From the NCBI GenBank assembly GCA_001936135.1, contig CP012811.1:1922001-1986000 (forward strand): 64,000 nucleotides of DNA, given 5' to 3'. This DNA is from Saccharomycopsis fibuligera x Saccharomycopsis cf. fibuligera (taxonomy: Eukaryota; Ascomycota; Saccharomycetes; Ascoideales; Saccharomycopsidaceae). The position numbers and the translations under genes are program-made. Below the pieces are notes generated by a model. The model ran no database searches. It saw nothing but the letters and a program-made list of their open reading frames with translations, and had not been told where the DNA came from. Below are positions 1 to 9,935 of the stretch, piece by piece; position 1 is the first letter of the stretch, and each line of letters opens with the position of its first letter.

Positions 1-2024
1 GTTGACAGATGCCTTGCTAACTGTAGATGTCTTAAATATAAGTGTCTAAAGAGTATGTCTCAGGTTAAGAATGCAAACAAAAGCCAATCAAGCTAAGACA
101 TTGCAATTAATCAAAAAGATTGAGAAATCCTTTAACATTTATATGAGATTTTTTATCCTCACATCCTCATATTACTGCCTGCCTGCTCCAAACCTCTGAT
201 GATCCAGCACTACAGAACAATACGATCTTCAGCAGGCCCGAATAAGAAGCTGTAAAATTCGATGGCAGTCTGGTTTGCATGCTGCTGGCTGATGATTTTT
301 GCCCGGCGTTTGATGTGCATATGTCGTGCATATTAACGTATTATTCTCTACTCTTTTATGCAGAATTTTGCATGATATGCTGAGAACAAACGGCTAAGCG
401 TCACAAATGGCCCGCCTCGCCAGCCAGCACCCTGATTTCAGCAAGACCGCTTGACAAAAATCTGAGAAGGAAGAGAAACATTTGGGGTTTTGACCAAAGG
501 ATAGCTACGAGCTCAGAGAGGCTTCTAGTTGATGGTTTTAACTCAATTTTACTGTGCTTGTCACCTTTTTTTCCTCAGCCTTATACTTGGTTTCTTGGTG
601 GTCTATGAGATGGTGCAGTACCGTGCATATACCATGCAGCCATCTATTTTTCATACGTTATCACCCTCTGCACCGGGGCTTGTCGATGTTTACACTCAGG
701 CCTGACTGATTCCAGCAATACTAGTCGCTGGATATGGAAAGCAAAAATTTCCAATGACGGCAGACCTTATTCGAGCAGATCAGAGATCCCGCGACTTGAT
801 ATTATGATTACAGTTGAAATTTAGATTTCGTTAGCACATAGATCAAGCATCATGTAGTTCAGCATGTATGTATGCCTTCTTTTATTTTAAGACAACCCTC
901 ATTGTATTTCTTGATTCAGCCCACCGAATTTGCACTCCACCAATTGAGGTAGCAGGCCCAGCCCATAACTTTTGTCTCACACAATACAATTTCCATTTGT
1001 ACTCATTTTTTCAATCTATTATTTAAACTTAGTCATAATTTTTTTTTTTTTTTTTTGATTCAAGCAACGTAAATGTCTACACTAATCAACCCGTCAAACG
1101 TCTTGATCTTGCTTTTAGCTGGTTTTGGCTCTATGTAGGAAATGGATAGCATCCTTTCTTCCTAATCTGGCCAAGTTGTAGATATCTTCATGCGTTGTCT
1201 CATAAAATCCTCATCAATTATATCATCGCTGCATCATTAATGCTGGCTCATCTGTCAGCAAACATTGTGCTTCATTGAAAGCACTTGCGCTGGTGATGTG
1301 TATCTGGCTCGCTTCTTGATTTGATTTTAAAGGCTTTTTTATTTGATTTGAATTCAAATCTGCTACCTTGAGAGGCTTAGGCTTTCTTGACTGGAAACAA
1401 TCTGAAAGAAGCTAGCCTCTTTACGGCCATTTTCTTTGATTTTGGCATTCGGCTAGCCAAATCACTTCTAAGATCAAATAAATACTGCAGTTTGAAATTT
1501 GATTTAGTATCACACTTTCCATTGCCGGTAACAAGGGTTCAAATTTAACATTTGCCTGTTTATTTATTTATTTTGACAAAGGCAGAATGCAGAACATTTA
1601 TGCAAAAGTACAAAAAATAACAGCGCGGTAAAATTGGAAAAATTAAAGGAAATCAAATTTAGGAAATCAAATTTAGGAAATCAAATTTAGGAAATCAAAT
1701 TTAGTGAATTATTAGAAACAGTACATATCTATAATTTTTTTTATATTGAAATTTGTGAAAAGGTATCTAAAAGTGGACAAAATAAATTAAAAGGTAATAA
1801 ACAATGATAGTGAGGTAAAAACAAAATAATGTACAAATAATTCAACAGGTTCTAAGGTATAAAGTGTAAAACTGGAAAAAAAATTGGCAACTTATCAAAA
1901 GTTTATAGAGAACTCGACTAGAGACCAGCTCTATCCCAAGTATATCAGACAACTCAATTAAAAAAAGTAAAAAAATAAAAAATAAAAAAACAAAGAAATA
2001 ATTAATAATTCTCTGAAAAATTAC
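1..2024. other. Intergenic region downstream of EXG1, no gene seen
   Basis: No open frame above about 60 codons with coding character was found on either strand. The stretch is AT-rich, with a run of 16 T near 1040 and a four-copy 14-bp tandem repeat at 1648-1703. The last 300 bases are A-rich and probably hold the 3' end signals of the leftward EXG1 gene. I saw no tRNA B-box followed by a matching A-box. Confidence 0.6.
1648..1703. repeat. Four-copy 14-bp tandem repeat
   Basis: The unit GGAAATCAAATTTA is repeated four times without mismatch (1648-1661, 1662-1675, 1676-1689, 1690-1703). It lies about 320 bp beyond the EXG1 stop codon in non-coding DNA. No function is evident. Confidence 0.95.
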
Positions 2025-3296
2025 TTATTTGCAATCATTATAGGTTCTCTTGGAGACAGGATTTGGAATAACCCCATTCTTGACTAATACTTGGAAATCC
2101 CATTGATCAGAATCTCCCATCTTCCAGTTCCAGAAAAACCAACCATAGTTCTTTTCAAAAGCATTGAATTCAGCTTGAACAAATCTACTAATTTTCTTCT
2201 TATCACTGTTGCTCCATTCGGAAATTTTCTTGGTGTAGACAGAATTGCTGTTAGCATCAAAAGCAGCGGTAAACTCACCAACAACTTCCTTATAGTTCAA
2301 GCCAGATATCTCATTACCCCAAGAACAAACTTGTTTAATTTTTCCTTCATAATCCAAGCTTTTGTAATAATCATTGTAAAGCATATACAAATGGGTATCG
2401 TAAATAAGATTTGAGCCACTATTATATGACTTCCCAGTCCAGGCACCTTGACTCTGGTATCCATCATGCAAGACAATGTTTTGTTTAGATTTGACCGTGT
2501 TTCTAATTTCCGTGATTGCTCCCTGGTAAAAATCAGAAAGAGTGTCTTGGGTAACACCATTATCGCCAACCAAAGGTTCATTAACAAGTTCAATACCAAT
2601 AACTGTGTCTTTATAAGTTGTTCCGCCATACTTGTTGAAAATGTATCTAAGGATTTTCTTAGTATCATCCATGTTATTGTAACCAGCCCAATCGTGTGTA
2701 TCTTTGTGGCCAGAGGAGTCGTAGCCATTTTGTGACCCTGGCACACCATGCAAATCAATCCAAACTTTCAAGCCGTATTTCTTAGCCCAAGTTAATGATT
2801 TTTGAAGGTATTTTTCTTGAGAACCCTTGTAATATTTGTCAGTACCTTCTAATATGAAAGCCCAATGGCCGATTGGAATTCTAACGGCATTCAAGCCATA
2901 ACTTGCAATTTCTTTAAAATCGCTTTCTGTGATAAAGCTACTGTAATGTGTCTCAAGAAGAGAGCCGCACTTCAGGTAACCTAAAGTCGCACAAAAATTA
3001 AACTCATCTCCTGGAATATTGCCATCAGAAAAATATGTTTTGGAAAATAAGTCAGTGTTCAACCATGGTTCAAGAAGCAACCACCCACCCAAGTTGACAC
3101 CCCTAATTGGATCACTACCCTTATTGTATGAATGAAAATTGCCATAGCTTCCCTTATTATTATCACCTCCTTTGGTGGCATCTAAGAAGTAAGCAGAAGT
3201 TGGCGCTCCTCTTTTGTTCAACTCAGTAGGTGCTGAAACCACTGGTGATAAATGTGATAATAAGAAAGCTAAAAGGATTGAGATGATGATACGCAT
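2025..3296 (-). CDS. EXG1: Exo-1,3-beta-glucanase (GH5), secreted cell-wall enzyme
   Basis: A 423-residue glycoside hydrolase family 5 exoglucanase of the EXG1/XOG1 type, which releases glucose from beta-1,3-glucan at the cell surface. Residues 1-22 form a signal peptide. Lys-Arg at 28-29 is a likely Kex2 processing site, matching the known pro-enzyme layout. The conserved GVNLGGWL block follows the pro-region. The acid/base glutamate is E240 in LVNEP and the nucleophile is E341 in VVGEF (relatives usually read VVGEW). The length is close to the usual size. Its upstream region is shared divergently with HSP10 across about 2 kb. The ATG chosen is the only one giving an intact signal peptide. 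Identification is strong; a related family member (EXG2/SPR1) is less likely because there is no C-terminal anchor. Confidence 0.93.
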   Translation of the reverse strand: MRIIISILLAFLLSHLSPVVSAPTELNKRGAPTSAYFLDATKGGDNNKGSYGNFHSYNKGSDPIRGVNLGGWLLLEPWLNTDLFSKTYFSDGNIPGDEFNFCATLGYLKCGSLLETHYSSFITESDFKEIASYGLNAVRIPIGHWAFILEGTDKYYKGSQEKYLQKSLTWAKKYGLKVWIDLHGVPGSQNGYDSSGHKDTHDWAGYNNMDDTKKILRYIFNKYGGTTYKDTVIGIELVNEPLVGDNGVTQDTLSDFYQGAITEIRNTVKSKQNIVLHDGYQSQGAWTGKSYNSGSNLIYDTHLYMLYNDYYKSLDYEGKIKQVCSWGNEISGLNYKEVVGEFTAAFDANSNSVYTKKISEWSNSDKKKISRFVQAEFNAFEKNYGWFFWNWKMGDSDQWDFQVLVKNGVIPNPVSKRTYNDCK

Positions 3297-4005
3297 TTTT
3301 CTAAATAACGTAGGTCCTATTCACTAAAAAATGAAAATGAAATTTTTTTAATTGGATTTGGTGACACTAGTTTTAGGAAATTTTAGGTATGAAGTTGGAG
3401 TTGGGTTAAGAATGTGACGAGTAATAAACGAGTGACTGGTCAGGAAAAAAACAATCAAAGAAATGTTACTTTTTTGTTTTCTTTTATTTCTTCGATGATC
3501 TGAAGAAAGAAACTAAGATCTAATCATAAACTTTGGCATAAATCTCAAATTCAGCAAAGCACTTTATATTTGACTGTGTTTTACTCTTCATTACTAGTTC
3601 GCGGCGAGATGAAAGTCTATTGTCTTGCGGTAACAGGATGGTAGCGGTTGCGTCATGCATGCTGCCCAAAGACAGCGTCGACCTGCATTGGGGTCCTGAC
3701 TGGCGGAAAACCCATAAGCATCTGTTGGAGTAAAACAGGCTTTGAGTATTGGCTAATTGTTGGTAATTATTTAAGATATTTAGTGAAGAGCAAAGTTATG
3801 GTAACTATCAAAACAAATTATGAAGAATTTTATTATAATGACGTTATAGATTATATTGCCGACGATGTGTATATTTGTTCTCGAGGAAACAACTTGCGTG
3901 TGTTGTGTCATGTTAAAATATTACATTCCTTCGTGTTTGAACTTTGAGACACTTAAAAACACCATCATGGTTTTAACCAGACTGCTGTTATGATATTCCT
4001 AAACA

Positions 4006-4248
4006 GTTATTTTTGAATTTACCCACCAGACTAATTTCTGTTTAAGATACCGCAAAATTGCTTCTGACCTTCATACACGAACCTTAGGTTCCAAAAACTT
4101 CAAATCTAAGCTTCCAAAGAAACAAGATATCCTTAAATTAGTCAACCATGGAATGACTGTTTCTATTGTGCATACCATGGAGGAAGGTTATCCATTACTA
4201 GAGTTTGGCTTAGTTAAGCATTTCTGGACCCCAAATTCTTACCTGTAA
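4006..4248 (+). pseudogene. Possible gene relic, ATG-less open frame
   Basis: Eighty sense codons follow an in-frame stop and end at TAA, with no ATG until about codon 50. The predicted peptide has a balanced amino-acid mix (blocks such as SKLPKKQDIL and EEGYPLLEFGLVKHFW), unlike the usual translation of AT-rich spacer. A second open stretch at 3648-3947 on the same strand could belong to the same decayed gene. I do not recognise the family. It may equally be a chance open frame. Confidence 0.3.
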
Positions 4249-4380
4249 CGAGATAATCTTTGATAATGCAAATGTTTTTGGCTAGCCTGATGGGTCTGAT
4301 GGGCCCACAGGAGCGCGTCTCACTTTGCACGACGATTACGAGTACTTGAAAGAAAGGATTCATTCTCCAATGGCAAGACA

Positions 4381-4410
4381 AAGACAGACAAAGACAGACA
4401 AGGACAGACG
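4381..4410. repeat. Threefold 10-bp tandem repeat
   Basis: The unit AAGACAGACA occurs three times, the last copy with two changes, followed by a purine-rich A/G tract. Confidence 0.85.
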
Positions 4411-5113
4411 AATTAAAAAAGAAAAAAAAGAAAAAAAAAAGAAGCCTAGAATCAGTGTATATTGATACCTTAATCTATTTGATGCATAAGTCGACAATGC
4501 CAAATTTTCAAAATGATGCCAAAAACTTCCGCCTTGAGATTAATGTTGCAAGTATTGGAACCATTATGATTCGCGATGTAGTATTGATAAAACAACATTC
4601 AAAATGATTTTCCACTTTCGTGGAAATATTAGACTTTCACCGGTACCATCACCTATTGTACCATACTTTTACCAAAATAACATGAGATGAAGAATCCCAG
4701 AACATATAAAATACAACTTTGGACTGTTTGCGCTCTGCTGAGTACTCTGGGCAAACTTGTGAACTACTACGCTCCGTTTGTGTTTATTGTTGATAGTTAC
4801 CAAGCTATTCAAAAAACTAACTACTAGTTAGCATGTTTTTCTAATATCAGCTAGCAAAATCAAATCAATTAGTCTCACTAAATCTTAGAATTCGAACGTG
4901 GGTGAGCTAATCGTTATACCCAAAGATCATTATCGCCCCACTAATTGAATCCAAGACGTAAGTTTCTCAAATTTTGTAAGAACCGAGTATGCGGTATAAT
5001 GAATATATATCACATGTGCTATCACATGATATATGATAACCCGTCTCCGTCTATCCGTCCACACTAAATAGTACGGTACGGTATCTGCACCGGAACCGGA
5101 TCCGTTTGGGAAA

Positions 5114-5126
5114 TTCGAGAAGATTC
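5114..5126 (+). promoter_or_regulatory. Heat-shock element of HSP10
   Basis: TTCGAGAAGATTC is three perfectly alternating nTTCn/nGAAn units, the Hsf1 binding consensus. A fourth, closely spaced GAA precedes it. It lies about 155 bp before the HSP10 ATG, a normal distance for a yeast heat-shock promoter. The gene downstream is a chaperonin, which supports the reading. Confidence 0.85.
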
Positions 5127-5177
5127 TACTGAAGCACGCAAAAAACCTGGAGGAAATTTTCTGTAAATTTTGGAAAA

Positions 5178-5186
5178 TATATATAA
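5178..5186 (+). promoter_or_regulatory. TATA box of HSP10
   Basis: TATATATAA lies about 97 bp before the ATG and about 50 bp downstream of the heat-shock element. This is the classic order for an inducible yeast promoter. Confidence 0.65.
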
Positions 5187-5282
5187 CATTGAGCTATATT
5201 CCTGTTGTCTTTGCAATAATAGGTTTAACACCAGTTCACTACTCTATCATTTACTCATCCTATAAATAATTAGCTTTTAAAA

Positions 5283-5979
5283 ATGGTATGTGTGGATTTC
5301 TTCAATATCTTTGGCAGTAATATACGATGCTATGTGATTATTGATAGGTTGATGAAAGTTGATTAGGGTTAATTATTTATCACTTGGGGGCAGCAGTGTA
5401 TCAAAACATAGCCATTTCTCACCTTAATAAATATTACTATCATTTCAACGTCTGTTACCATGTCCGATGTTACGTTAAAAGTAGTTGCGGCTGATGTCTA
5501 ATATTTCTTTATTATTTCAGCGTAAACTCTACATTTGCAAAATCTTGTATCAGCTACTATAATAATTATCCCTCTTCCGGACTAGCACCAATCCCTCATC
5601 GAATACAAAAAAAAGACAATCATTTATAACCTTGACCCAGATAACTAACATAAACTAGTCTACCATCATCAAATCAGTCAAATCTTTACAACCTTTATTC
5701 GACAGAATTTTGGTCCAAAGAGCCAAGGCCGCCACCAAGACCGCTAACGGTATTTACTTACCAGAAAAAAACTTGCCAAAATTGTCCCAAGGTACCGTTA
5801 TTGCTGCTGGTCCAGGTGTGGCTAACAATGAAGGTAAAGTTATTCCAACTTCCGTTAAAGCCGGTGACGAAATTTTGATCCCATCCTTCGGTGGACAATC
5901 CGTTAAAGTCAATGAAGAAGAATATTTCATTTTCAGAGACCATGAAATCTTGGCTAAAATCAACAAGGATGCTGCTTAA
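5283..5979 (+). CDS. HSP10: Mitochondrial co-chaperonin Hsp10 (GroES family), one intron
   Basis: Two exons: 5283-5285 (only the ATG) and 5659-5979, giving 107 residues against 106 in S. cerevisiae. The intron starts GTATGT at 5286 and ends TAG at 5658, with a branch-like ATAACTAAC about 10 bases upstream. Exon 2 continues directly with STIIKSVKSL, then PLFDRILVQR, the mobile-loop region ending GIYLPEK, and the GroES C-terminal end reading EILAKI. The 10-kDa protein caps the Hsp60 ring in the mitochondrial matrix. Without the intron the frame would have no ATG before the conserved DRILVQR. A heat-shock element and TATA box lie upstream. The gene converges on HOS4. Confidence 0.95.
5286..5658 (+). 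other. HSP10 intron (373 nt) directly after the start codon
   Basis: GTATGT donor, CTAAC branch sequence and TAG acceptor. An unused CAG preceded by a T-rich stretch ends at 5520. I looked for an intronic box C/D snoRNA: a TGATGA (5350) and a CTGA (5491) exist, but the flanking bases do not form a terminal stem. Confidence 0.9.
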
Positions 5980-6412
5980 ACCATATAAATTGATGCTATA
6001 ATATTTTAATGTATCTTGAGTGACAAACTACTAAAAGTTGACTTTATTAGTTGATAGGTTTGCTGAATAACGATGTTACGTTTAAAAATTCACATGTAAA
6101 TATACAAATGTTATAAATAACTTCTTGAAGCTAAAACTAAGTTTTTTTCAAAAACTGCAAATTGTAGAAATCATTACATAAATCAATTTTATATAAACCC
6201 ACCAAATAATTAAACAATTCGTCATATATAGATACACATGCATATCTAGTCATTAAAAAAAAAAAGATTAAGCATCATTAACAAAATCAAATAATTACTA
6301 ATATACTAATATACAAATAGAAACATGAACTTGAAACCAGCAAAAACAGCAACAAAAATAAAAAAAAAAAAAAAAAAATACAAGGTTATAGAACAACAAT
6401 CAACAAAATCAA
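5980..6412. other. Convergent HSP10/HOS4 3' region
   Basis: AT-rich spacer with an 18-base A run at 6361-6378 near the HOS4 stop. It probably holds both 3' UTRs. No gene was seen. Confidence 0.6.
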
Positions 6413-9400
6413 TCACCAAAGCTTCTTTTTGCTGGCATTGATAGCACTGAATGCCATATAACGGCCTTGAAATTTTCTTGGTAATTTATCTGCCTTAGCA
6501 GGTTGTGGATCAGATTGTAGAGAAGCGGATCCTTTTTTGATGTCATTAACAAGCTTGATAGTATTAAACTTGCTTGAAATGGTGTCACTATCTGATGCTA
6601 AGAAAGAATAGTCCATTTCTATCATATTATTTTCATTTACATTACTTTGGAGAAAATTATGCTTGGCAAACAACTCACGTTGTACTGTGGACAATTTGAT
6701 CCAGTGAAGTGACAAAGCTTGAAATTTTTTGCCCTCACTATTGTAAAGGTCTAATCTTTTCTCGAGACTTGACTGTGACCTATACGAATCAGCTGAAAAA
6801 CTGTTAAAATCTTTCATCATTAAAGAACTAAAAAAGTTCCATAACTTGCTTTGTTGAGAGTCATTAACTAAAATTTTTTCCCCATTCAATTGAGGAATTT
6901 TTTCATAAATGTTTGAAATACTAGAAATTAAATTCACTTGAAGATCAATAACCCACTTGGTATTATCAAAAGTAACATAGTATAATGGCAAATGTTTAGC
7001 CACATTAGCTTGAACTCTTGCTTGAGATTCGTTATCTAATGAGTCAATAAAATCATAATCATAAAAGCTGACGCATTGTAGACCATAAGGATAACTTTCC
7101 CTTATTTTCTTTTTCAAAATTATTTCTTTTTGTTTTTCTTCTTCAATGCGCTGCTGTTCTAACAACATAGCTTTCTTCTCGGCTTCTTCTTGATCCTTCT
7201 TTCGTTTCTCTTCCTCCATTTGTTTCTGAAGCCTTCTTTCCTCTTCTCTTTGCTTTTCTGCTTGTGAAATTCTAAGCAAAACAGCTTGTTGTCTAGCTTT
7301 TATCTTTTCAGCCTTCTGTAATTCATATTCTTCCTTTTTCTTGTTGTGCTCCTTAGCCGTAAGTTCAGATTTTTCAGCATTCTTCTTCTCTGCTTTATCA
7401 CTGATATTTTTGATATCTCCAGAAGTCGGCTTTCTTTCCTCCTTAGAATTATTGAAAAGCTTAGATGTCTTCAATGAAACGTCTTTAGAAATTGAGGGTT
7501 TATGATCTCTATTCACTTTTGATGCAAATTTATCCGTTGGAGTTGATGCTTTTTTATGTCTATCAACACTTTGCGATCTTTTTTCAAGAGATTTTTTGGA
7601 AATTTTATCAAGGTCAATAGTAGAAAGCTTAGAGTCAGTTAAAGTTTCAGAATTTTTGTCATCAAGACGCTGAGAAGCTTTAGAAGCCTCTGAATCTTTA
7701 GTTTTTTCCTCTGCATGATTGTCAACTCGCAACGGTTTCTCATCCTCTTTGCGTTTTGGTGATTCACTTGGTGGAACAGAAGTCTTCCGCTTTTTTTGCT
7801 TGTGGAAATCATCCTCTTCTCTTGTAGGAGTCAAAGAACGTTTATTTTCAGAAACCTCATTTGAATCAGCCTTAATTTCTTTTCTTTTAATAGTTGGTTC
7901 TGATGGGGGCGACTTTGTTTTAACTTTCCGAGGTGCCTCCATCCGCTCCTTTAACAAAGCTATTTCCTCTTCATCTGCTAGGATGCTTTCTTGACAAATC
8001 TGAAGACTATTTTTGCCATCAGCTTTTCTTTTCTTGAATGGGTCTGCACCACTATTAAGTAACAACTTAACTAGTTCTAAATGACGTCTGCCAACAGCAT
8101 GCATCAAAGCAGTAGTTCCGTCTTCAGCAACCCCATTTATTTCAGCACCAAACCCTAGCAAAATACTAACAATATCACTATGCCCATGTCTCGATGCTAT
8201 AATTAATGTGTCCAAATCAGCCTTTCCACCACCTGCCAAGTAATTACCCACAAAAGCATAATCACCTTCTGCTGCTCTTTTGTATACCTCATTTCTTCCT
8301 GATCTAGAAGTAAGGTCAACCCAAAACAAATCATTCCTACTTTGATTGTAACGATGCGTTCTTTTAAGATTTTTCTTATCAAAGTCTGAATCATTACCAT
8401 TAAAACTATCATCAGATTCGTTATCTTCAACTTCACTAGTGGCATGAGAATGAGACTTGACATTGGCAAACTCTTTTCTCTTTTTTAAAATTTCATCCAA
8501 AAGTTCTTGGCTCTCCGGCTCGTCCGACTCCTTTAAAAGTTCAAAGACATTTTCATTGACTGCATTAGAAATATTTGGATTTGCTCCATTGTCTAAAAGC
8601 AACTTGACAACATTCAAATGCCCATTAGCTGCCGCATCAATCAATGGTGTATCCAAATCTTCTGGTCCTGACTGAATATTGACATCAGCTCCATGTTTAA
8701 TCAAAAGTTTGACAATATCATAATGCCCTTTTAAAGCGGCTTCATGAAGCGATGAATTTCCGGCATAATCTGTATCATTAACGTCAGCGCCTTCCTCAAT
8801 TAACTGTTCAGCAATTTCATATTTTCCTTTATCACAAGCTCTTTGCAATTTTGATCTGCCACTGGCATCACGTCCGACTCTTGTCTTTTTAGTATTATTA
8901 GAAGGCTTTTTCCTTTTGACACTTGACGATCCCACTCCATCGTTATTACCATTATCATAATCCGATTTACGAACTAATCTTCCTCGTCCTCTTCTTGATC
9001 TCGGTGGGTAATCAGCAATAACTGTCTCTGCGTCAGAGTTATCATCATCTGCTGATGAATAATCTCTAGCATCTGAGCCTGATTTATCTCCATCAAGATC
9101 ATTGTATTCTCTCAATTCAAGAACTCGTTTATGATTTGAATGTGCATCAGAAGCACGCTGGTCATCATCTTGCTGATCTTGACGGTCATTGAAAAAAGGT
9201 TTTGAAGGTTTTGAAGGTTTTGGAGACAATTGCTTGTTTTTGGAAAAGATAGTAGATGTATCTTCATCATCAGAAACAGGATCATGCTGTGAAAAGTTTA
9301 TCTCACTTAGCGGTGAAGATCTTTGTACATCTATTGTTGAGCGAGGACTTGCAGAATCTTGAGCTTGGTCAACTTTATTTGTATCTTTCACTTGGGCTTT

Positions 9401-9903
9401 TTGAGTACTATTCTGATCCTTATCGTTACTGCTACTTTTTAATATCTTTGCATCAGTAGTTTCAGCCGATTTTTCATCATGAAAATCATCGTTTGTTAAT
9501 GGGCTATGATCCTCCTTGTTAAGAACTTGTTCGTTATCCACACGTGGTTCTATTTTGCTACTGGCGTGGTCTGTCGCTGTCACAATTTCTTCTCTTATAG
9601 GTTCTTTTGCAACATTCTTGGTAACATTTTCTACTTGAGGCTCAGCTACAGTTGCAGAATCATGGTTATCAACTGTCTTCTCAATCGTTTCTGTTTTAAT
9701 GTTGTTGTTACTATTTTTGTTGCTATTATTTTCAACTTCTGACTTAGCTGCTTTAGGATTTTCATCCTTTGTACTAACACCATCATCGTTACTCTTGTTC
9801 CCATCATCAACTTTAACATTTTCAGCCTTAGTGCCTTCATCTTCATCCTTCTCCTCCTTTTGCTCCCTCTCCCTCTCCTCCTCTTCATCATCATAATCAC
9901 CAT

Positions 9904-9935
<32 letters not shown>

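Larger units (their letters stand above)
3297..5282. other. Divergent EXG1/HSP10 intergenic region with two coding-like stretches
   Basis: About 2 kb between the divergent EXG1 and HSP10 genes. It holds open frames on the + strand at roughly 3648-3947 and 4006-4248 that look partly coding but lack a convincing start, a threefold 10-bp repeat at 4381-4410, and an imperfect palindrome near 5000-5035 containing CACATGTG. The HSP10-proximal end carries a heat-shock element and a TATA box. Confidence 0.6.

Noticed and set aside
4875-4945. tRNA-like ATTCGAAC and GAGCTA motifs
   Set aside because: The bases flanking ATTCGAA do not pair into a T-stem, and the D-arm-like GAGCTA is directly adjacent instead of about 50 bases away.
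5000-5035. Imperfect palindrome with CACATGTG upstream of HSP10
   Set aside because: The arms match only partly and AT-rich DNA produces such palindromes easily; no function can be supported.
5350-5494. Box C/D snoRNA in the HSP10 intron (TGATGA ... CTGA)
   Set aside because: No terminal stem forms between the flanks, and the boxes are short enough to occur by chance.
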